A stretch of 64,000 bases of DNA from SHVZ01 sp041906305. GTDB lineage: Bacteria > Pseudomonadota > Alphaproteobacteria > SHVZ01. The DNA is taken from contig JAYRJL010000001.1 in NCBI GenBank assembly GCA_041906305.1, forward strand, positions 992,001 to 1,056,000, read 5' to 3'. The notes under the pieces were generated by a model. The model saw only the letters and a program-made list of their open reading frames with translations, did no database searches and was not told the origin of the DNA. A program made the translations under genes and the position numbers. This document shows, piece after piece, positions 59,412-64,000 of this stretch (its first letter is position 1; every line of letters starts with the position of its first letter).

Positions 59412-61721
59412 ATGGCCCTCGCCTTCGCCCACATGCAGGTGATCCACGCGGGGCCGCAGTCATCGGCGGTCGCCTTCCTCGCCTACATGAAGCGGGCCCG
59501 GCTGGTCGACGAGGTGACCGGCCAGGCTTACGACTTCACGGAACGGCACGAAGGCGGAGAAGACCTGCTGGCGGACGGAGTGGAGCTGCCCGAGGGCGCC
59601 CCCGAGGCGTGGCGCGACCCGGCCCGGCTGGCTAACGACATGCAGAGGGCGGAGCTGGTCAGCGACCGGAAGACCGGGGAGGTCCGATACCGGAAAGACG
59701 CCCAGCTAGCCCGGGCCGAGACCCTGCCGATGCCCCGCGAGCTGGGTCTCGAGGAATGGAAGGCAATGGTGACGGCCTACGTCCACGAGACCTATGTCTC
59801 GAAGGGCGTCCCCGTCGCCTGGGCTATCCACGATGCCAGCGGGGACCAGCCGCACGCCCATCTCCTGGTCTCGACGCGCGCCTTCGATCCGGCGACCGGC
59901 ATGCTCAGCCGCCGCAAGGCGCGCGAGCTCAACCCGGACTTCGCCAAGGGCGTCCTGGTCCGGGACGACCCTGGGCTTCGGTGGGCCGCCTTTCAGGAGC
60001 AATGGGCCCGTTCTCGAGGGCTCGAGCTGAACTTCGACCTGCGGGGGCCGGTCGCGCAAAAGCGCCGCGGCAAGGGACGCTTCATCGACGGTGCTTCCGA
60101 TGCCATGGACCAGGCGGACGAGGCCGAGGAGGCTAACCGGGAAGCACTACGGGATCCGGCCAAGGTCCTCGCAACCCTGTCCGCCCAGAAGTCGACCTGG
60201 ACCGAAAGGGATCTCAGCCGCCTGCTCCGTGCCCTGCCGCTTCAGGAGCGCGACGAGGTCAAGACCCTGGTCCTCGGCCAGGACGAGGTCGTGAAACTAG
60301 ACGAGGACGTCTATTCGACACGGTCGGTGCTGGCGCAGGAGCAGCGGCTCCTGGATCTCGCCGAAGGGTGGATCGGAACGAACCGGCATGCGGCTCCGGC
60401 CGAGGCGGTCGAGGCTGTGCTTGCCGAGCAGAAGACGCTCTCCGAAGAGCAGCGGACGACCGTTCTGAACTGCGTAGCGGCCGGACAGCTCGCCCTCGTC
60501 CGCGGCGGAGCCGGCACCGGCAAGAGTCACTCGATGAAGGTCGTGCGGGACTGTTACAGGCTGTCCGGTCATCGCGTCGTCGGCCTGGCGCCGACGAACG
60601 CCGTCGCCCTGGACATGGCCAAGGACGGCTACCGGGAAGCCGGAACCCTCCATCGCCTTCTCTTTTGCCAGGAGAACGGGATCGACCCGGCGTGGAATGC
60701 CAAGACCGTCCTGATCGTGGATGAAGCCGGGATGGTCGATACGGGCATGATGGATCGCCTCTTCCAGCGTGCCGATGCGACCGGCGCTAAGGTCATCCTG
60801 GTCGGCGACGAGCGTCAGCTTTCCTCGGTGCAGAGGGGCGGCATGTATGCCGAACTGCGGCGGCGCTTCGGGGGCTCGGAGATCACCGCGGTTCGCCGGC
60901 AGAATGCCGACTGGCAGCGGCAGGCCAGCGTCGCGCTGTCCGAAGGTCGCATGAAGGACGCGGTCGAAGCGTATGCCGCGAACGGGTGTATTGCGGCCGG
61001 AGCGGACGAGGAGGCGACCCGGAAGCTGCTCCTGCGAGATTGGGCCGCCGCCTACAATGCTGCACCGGACAAACAGCGATTCATCTTCACCCTCTCGAAC
61101 GAGGATTCGGCAAGGCTGAACCTCGACGTGCAGGCCGAGCTCGAGAAGGCGGGGCGGGTGCACGAGGTCCGCCCATACAAGACCTCCCGCGGCGAATTCC
61201 GGGCTGGGATCGGCGACCGGATCCAGTTCCATGCCAACAAGCGGGAGGCGGGGTACTTCAATGGCCACATCGGCACCATCTCGGCACGCGGCGAGGACGG
61301 CAGGCTTTGGGTCGACCTGGATTCCGGAGCGCAGGTCGTCTTCGATCCGCAGAAGGAGATGGGCTGGGGGCTGGGTTATGCCGGCACCGCGCACCGGGGA
61401 CAGGGGAAGACGCTGCCCGAGGCATTCTATCTTCACAATCCCTTCGGCGACTCCCGGGTCGCATATGTCGGCGGCACGCGGCACCGGGAGAACCTCAAGA
61501 TCTATTACTCGAAGGACCGGACGGTTGGGCTGGGCATGCTCGCACAGCAGATGGCGCGAAAGCGCGATCAGCGCATCGCCGTGTCATACCTCGATGCCGG
61601 AGATCTTCACGCGCCGGCGAGCAGGGGGCCGACGAGTCTCCGAGCTAACAGCGACGAAGCGGACGTCTCTGGTGCTGCGCCCTCGCCGTCAGGATCGTCA
61701 CCGTCGGGGCCGACCGCTTAA
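59412..61721 (+). CDS. TraA/MobQ-type relaxase fused to RecD-like helicase
   Basis: 769 residues. The relaxase domain (about 1-230) contains DQPHAHLLVSTRAFDP, the HxH metal motif of MobA/MobL-type relaxases; the nicking Tyr is probably Tyr25 (FLAYMKRARLV) but this is not certain. The helicase domain has VRGGAGTGKSHSMKVV (motif I), LIVDEAGMVDTGM (motif II), LVGDERQLSSVQRGG (motif III) and GTAHRGQGKT near 655. It is shorter than Ti-plasmid TraA (about 1,100 residues) and ends in a Ser/Pro tail. It nicks oriT and unwinds the transferred strand. Four bp overlap the convergent Xre gene. Confidence 0.88.
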   Translation: MALAFAHMQVIHAGPQSSAVAFLAYMKRARLVDEVTGQAYDFTERHEGGEDLLADGVELPEGAPEAWRDPARLANDMQRAELVSDRKTGEVRYRKDAQLARAETLPMPRELGLEEWKAMVTAYVHETYVSKGVPVAWAIHDASGDQPHAHLLVSTRAFDPATGMLSRRKARELNPDFAKGVLVRDDPGLRWAAFQEQWARSRGLELNFDLRGPVAQKRRGKGRFIDGASDAMDQADEAEEANREALRDPAKVLATLSAQKSTWTERDLSRLLRALPLQERDEVKTLVLGQDEVVKLDEDVYSTRSVLAQEQRLLDLAEGWIGTNRHAAPAEAVEAVLAEQKTLSEEQRTTVLNCVAAGQLALVRGGAGTGKSHSMKVVRDCYRLSGHRVVGLAPTNAVALDMAKDGYREAGTLHRLLFCQENGIDPAWNAKTVLIVDEAGMVDTGMMDRLFQRADATGAKVILVGDERQLSSVQRGGMYAELRRRFGGSEITAVRRQNADWQRQASVALSEGRMKDAVEAYAANGCIAAGADEEATRKLLLRDWAAAYNAAPDKQRFIFTLSNEDSARLNLDVQAELEKAGRVHEVRPYKTSRGEFRAGIGDRIQFHANKREAGYFNGHIGTISARGEDGRLWVDLDSGAQVVFDPQKEMGWGLGYAGTAHRGQGKTLPEAFYLHNPFGDSRVAYVGGTRHRENLKIYYSKDRTVGLGMLAQQMARKRDQRIAVSYLDAGDLHAPASRGPTSLRANSDEADVSGAAPSPSGSSPSGPTA

Positions 61722-61969
61722 GCCTTCCCCGTCTTTCGCCTGAGGCGCACGCCCACGCCTCCCCCGTTTTCCGGGATGAATTCGATGCCGGCCTCTTCCA
61801 GCGTCTTCACGAGGTCCGCGAGCGTCCTTGGATAGGGCTCGCGCGCGCCCCTCTCGAAGTCCGCGATCGTCTTGCTCGCCACGCCCGACCGCTCGTGAAG
61901 CTCCTGCTGCGTCCATCCGAGGAGGGCGCGCGCAGCCCGGCATTGGCCGACCGTAATGGAATTTTTCAT
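61718..61969 (-). CDS. Xre-family helix-turn-helix regulator
   Basis: 83 residues. The N-terminal HTH_3 domain has QCRAARALLGWTQQELHERSGVASKTIADFERG, the classic Xre pattern, and the C-terminal part is IEFIPENGGGVGVRLRRK. This short form is widespread in alphaproteobacterial elements. TGTAAGCTTACA spans its start codon, a likely autoregulatory site. Confidence 0.87.
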   Translation of the reverse strand: MKNSITVGQCRAARALLGWTQQELHERSGVASKTIADFERGAREPYPRTLADLVKTLEEAGIEFIPENGGGVGVRLRRKTGKA

Positions 61970-62027
61970 GTAAGCTTACAGAATAATTGTTGACGCCGTT
62001 CGGAGGTGAGGCTACATTAATTATGTA
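61969..62027. promoter_or_regulatory. Divergent promoter with two palindromes (candidate Xre operators)
   Basis: TGTAAGCTTACA (61969-61980) is a perfect 12-bp palindrome overlapping the Xre start. TACAT-TAATT-ATGTA (62013-62027) is a second, with half-site TACATTA as in the repeat array at 58,282. TTGACG (61990-61995), 17 bp before TACATT (62013-62018), forms a plausible rightward promoter that the second palindrome covers. Confidence 0.55.
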
Positions 62028-62049
62028 AGGTTTGGAAAGAGGCCGAACG

Positions 62050-62745
62050 GTGTTCACTGACCAAGACGTTGTCGAGCGAGCAGATCCAGCCGAGGCCCTG
62101 TCTCGCCACGGGATCCCCCTCGCCGCGGAGTTGGAGGCCGACCCCGGTCTCCTCGTGAGCGCTATCGGCTACCACCAATGCGGCGCGCCGCGGGCTCACA
62201 TCCTCTCTCCGGATCTTGAGCAGGCAATTCTCGACGGGGAGATCCGGATTGCGGACTTCGTCGCGGAGATCCCGGTTCAGCCGCCTTCGGACGCAGCCGC
62301 TGCCCTGAAGCTGGTGTCGCATCGATGGGAGGGCGAGGCGCATTGGCACCTCAAGCGATGCGCCTGGGTGCTGGCGGCGGCCATGCTGCCGATGGCGGAG
62401 GTCCGACCGGAGGCCCCTATCGACCCGAGACGCAAAAAGCGCGCTGACGTTATCGCCTTCGATGAGACGAGCGGGCGCTCCCTAGTCTTCGAGGTCGGCG
62501 CCGTCAGCAACGACTCCATCTTGGTCGCGCTCGACGCTGGCCACACCCAGGTCGTCGTCCTCCCCCATCAATCCGGCGGAGGCGCCCGGGTGGCCGGGTA
62601 CGTCTTCGTCAGGGCAGCCGTGACCCCGGTGCCAGCCCCCTGTCCGCCGGAGATCCGAGATGCCGAAGCCACTCTCCAAGGCTGGCTGCACGCCCTGACC
62701 TCGGCAACCCCGCTGCGACCTGCAGACATCGACCGCCGCTGCTGA
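62050..62745 (+). CDS. Uncharacterised protein, possible restriction-nuclease-like core
   Basis: 231 residues, GTG start with AAAGAGG 7 nt upstream (an alternative TTG lies at 62032). Family not recognised. The stretch KKRADVIAFDE followed by SLVFEVGAVSND resembles the D...ExK layout of PD-(D/E)XK enzymes, but Gly stands where Lys is expected, so activity is doubtful. It is divergent from the Xre gene and probably regulated by it. Confidence 0.6.
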   Translation: MFTDQDVVERADPAEALSRHGIPLAAELEADPGLLVSAIGYHQCGAPRAHILSPDLEQAILDGEIRIADFVAEIPVQPPSDAAAALKLVSHRWEGEAHWHLKRCAWVLAAAMLPMAEVRPEAPIDPRRKKRADVIAFDETSGRSLVFEVGAVSNDSILVALDAGHTQVVVLPHQSGGGARVAGYVFVRAAVTPVPAPCPPEIRDAEATLQGWLHALTSATPLRPADIDRRC

Positions 62746-62794
62746 TCGACGGTCGCCATATCCCGCCCCCTTAGTCCCCTTCCAGGAGCCTCGA

Positions 62795-63409
62795 ATGTCC
62801 ATCCCCGACGATCGCCCCGTGCTTGGCATCGACCTTGCTACCCTCTGCAACGAGCTCGGATTAACCGTCACCGACATGAGATGGCTGTTCGGGATGGCCG
62901 CGACCGACTGGTCCGAGACAACGGCGGCTTCACGTCCCCGCCTGGTGAAGGACCCGGCGCGCGCGATTCTTGCCCGCCTGCTCGACGAGAGCCCCGAGCT
63001 CCTGCCGATCAAACTGAACCCGAGGACAAGGGAGATCTTCAAGCAGGTCCGCGAGATCCACGGTACGGAGATCACCTTCAAGCGGTTCGGTCTTGCGTTC
63101 GGCCGGCACGCCGGCGCCGGGTATCGTTGGGTGGTGAAGGGAGAGACTCCCGATCCATCGGCGGCGCGCCTGATGGCGATCTGGTGCTTCTCGATGGCGC
63201 TGGGGAAAGGATCCATCTTCCTCCACCTTGAGTACCTTGCCGAGACCGAGGCCAAGGCCCGCGGGATCGTCGACCTCCGCCGCGGCGGTTCCTGGCGGAA
63301 GCCCGTGCCGGCCGAGGTCCTCGCCAGACGCAAATACGCCGCTCAGAAGCGCAGGACCTGCTTCAACCGGCCGCGTCGTCAGCCACTGCCTGTTGACCAC
63401 TCGGCCTGA
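62795..63409 (+). CDS. Uncharacterised element protein with HTH-like N-terminus
   Basis: 204 residues with an AGGAG ribosome-binding site. The protein begins MSIPDDRPVLGIDLATLCNE and continues with LGLTVTDMRWLFGM, an HTH-like segment, then a helical domain with FKRFGLAFGRHAGAGYRW and a basic tail (RRKYAAQKRRTCF). It probably binds DNA. No named family recognised. It follows the 62,050 gene after 49 bp on the same strand. Confidence 0.62.
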   Translation: MSIPDDRPVLGIDLATLCNELGLTVTDMRWLFGMAATDWSETTAASRPRLVKDPARAILARLLDESPELLPIKLNPRTREIFKQVREIHGTEITFKRFGLAFGRHAGAGYRWVVKGETPDPSAARLMAIWCFSMALGKGSIFLHLEYLAETEAKARGIVDLRRGGSWRKPVPAEVLARRKYAAQKRRTCFNRPRRQPLPVDHSA

Positions 63410-63605
63410 GAGCGACGACCATGCTGCCCATGCGTCTCAAGCTGATCGCACGCAATCGAATACCGGATCCTGACAGGACCGGCCGACGATCCGCGCGCGA
63501 CTGAGAACAGCAGCAACCCGATCCCGCTGATGTCTTAGGTCGTTCGGACACTCGGCTAAACCGGGTGATGGGAGAGGTCTGTCTCCCGCACCCAGTCTTC
63601 CCTTC
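63410..63605. other. Non-coding stretch before the tRNA-like sequence
   Basis: No gene seen. A strong hairpin lies at 63563-63593: outer arms GGGTG/CACCC and inner arms GGGAGA/TCTCCC around GGTCTG. It may terminate the upstream pair of genes or be part of a structured RNA with the tRNA-like sequence. Confidence 0.5.
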
Positions 63606-63700
63606 GGGGGCCGGCGCGGGCGCGCGGGGCGACCTTATAGATCGCCGAGAGCGGCCGGACTGGCTGCGACGGGTGGGTTCGAGTCCCACGGCCCCTACCA
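63606..63700 (+). tRNA. tRNA-like sequence with long variable arm (class II-like, identity uncertain)
   Basis: 95 nt ending in an encoded CCA. Acceptor GGGGGCC pairs with GGCCCCT (first pair G.U), and an eighth pair G63613-C63689 is possible (an 8/4 fold). The T-arm is TGGG/CCCA or GTGGG/CCCAC around TTCGAGT. The anticodon arm GGCGA/TCGCC encloses CCTTATAGA; a C.A extension leaves loop CTTATAG, anticodon TAT. The variable arm GCGGCC-GGACT-GGCTGC is 6 bp. The D-arm is abnormal (GCGC-GGGC-GCGC). The discriminator is A. Could be a functional non-canonical tRNA carried by the element, or a decayed one. Confidence 0.5.
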
Positions 63701-63715
63701 CTCGACGGATACACG

Positions 63716-64000
63716 ATGCCAAGACTCTCGAAGACGATGATGATGACGGCGCGGCTGATGACCATGTGGAGACGGCCCGCAACGCGTCCGCACTACACTG
63801 AGCTCGACGCGCTCCACCAGCTGCTGATCGATGACGCCTTGCTCCAGCCGGATGGAGAAGAACTGCGTCCGCATCTCGACGCCCTCGGCTACGATCGCAT
63901 CATGGCAACCCGTGGCCAGACGCCGTACGTCCGGGGGCGCCTCTTGACTGTCGAGGAGGTAGCCGCCTTGAACTGGGTATCGTCTTGGGACGTCGTCATG
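63716..64000 (+). CDS. Partial uncharacterised gene, open at right edge
   Basis: 95 codons from the ATG at 63716 to the window end without a stop. The first 20 residues are Met-rich and may precede the true start. After that the sequence has normal coding character (HYTELDALHQLLIDDALLQPD, then RLLTVEEVAALNWV). No family recognised from this part. Confidence 0.55.
   Translation, partial: MPRLSKTMMMTARLMTMWRRPATRPHYTELDALHQLLIDDALLQPDGEELRPHLDALGYDRIMATRGQTPYVRGRLLTVEEVAALNWVSSWDVVM

Noticed and set aside
48510..63690. T-arm sequence at 63,673-63,690 as attR for the tRNA-Arg insertion
   Set aside because: Shares only GTTCGAGTCC, which is common to many tRNAs; acceptor and stem sequences differ, so it is not a duplicate of the tRNA-Arg 3' end.
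63606..63700. Permuted tmRNA (ssrA) acceptor piece
   Set aside because: The 5' part forms acceptor and anticodon-like arms directly and no tag-coding reading frame or pseudoknot series is visible in the flanking sequence.
63556..63782. Minus-strand short frames over the tRNA-like sequence
   Set aside because: Translations such as GAVGLEPT are the usual shadows of T-arm sequences in tRNA genes, not proteins.

Overview
High-GC alphaproteobacterial chromosome. The evidence is the family content and gene order: a TIGR02302-type low-complexity membrane protein, argH / tiny lipoprotein / lysA, an MJ0042 zinc-ribbon gene divergent from ftsEX, and a HIG1-type gene coupled to a PduO-type adenosyltransferase ahead of etfBA and 3-hydroxybutyryl-CoA dehydrogenase. 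A Rhodospirillales or Reyranella-like host is my best inference, but no rRNA or other decisive marker is present.

Positions 1-48,409 are core and metabolic chromosome. The left part holds a partial esterase, gluQ, a single-domain response regulator, an ACT-like/NUDIX pair, a GT9 glycosyltransferase, a DapA-like/GntR/TSUP/macro-domain/MFS cluster (4,213-8,382), three uncharacterised genes around a palindromic divergent promoter (8,531-10,964), a UbiH-type monooxygenase with a J-domain gene, and a complete barnase/barstar pair (12,829-13,568). The middle (13,578-28,814) is housekeeping: cobalamin adenosylation, electron-transfer flavoprotein, arginine and lysine synthesis, FtsEX, acyltransferase, DUF445. 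From 28,849 to 48,409 lie short catabolic operons: SDR, HpcH-type aldolase, M81/MlrC protein, two orphan peptide-type binding proteins, CaiB-type CoA transferase, class V aminotransferase, prolyl aminopeptidase, thioesterase, aspartate dehydrogenase, a GH15 enzyme and a BKACE/shikimate-dehydrogenase/GST operon.

A tRNA-Arg(CCT) gene at 48,461-48,537 marks the likely left end of a mobile element that runs off the right edge. Its cargo is a tightly overlapping three-gene operon: an unknown 479-residue protein, a two-HKD PLD-like nuclease and a 1,004-residue SNF2-type helicase. This looks like a defence system with no obvious standard name. Behind it come an uncharacterised gene, a tyrosine integrase with a small HTH/excisionase-like partner, an AT-rich zone with about 3.5 tandem palindromic repeats, a TraD-like gene, a probable oriT with two interleaved inverted repeats, a TraA/MobQ relaxase-helicase, an Xre-type regulator, two unknown genes, a tRNA-like sequence with a long variable arm, and an open partial gene. 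The arrangement suits an integrative mobilizable or conjugative element carrying anti-phage cargo.
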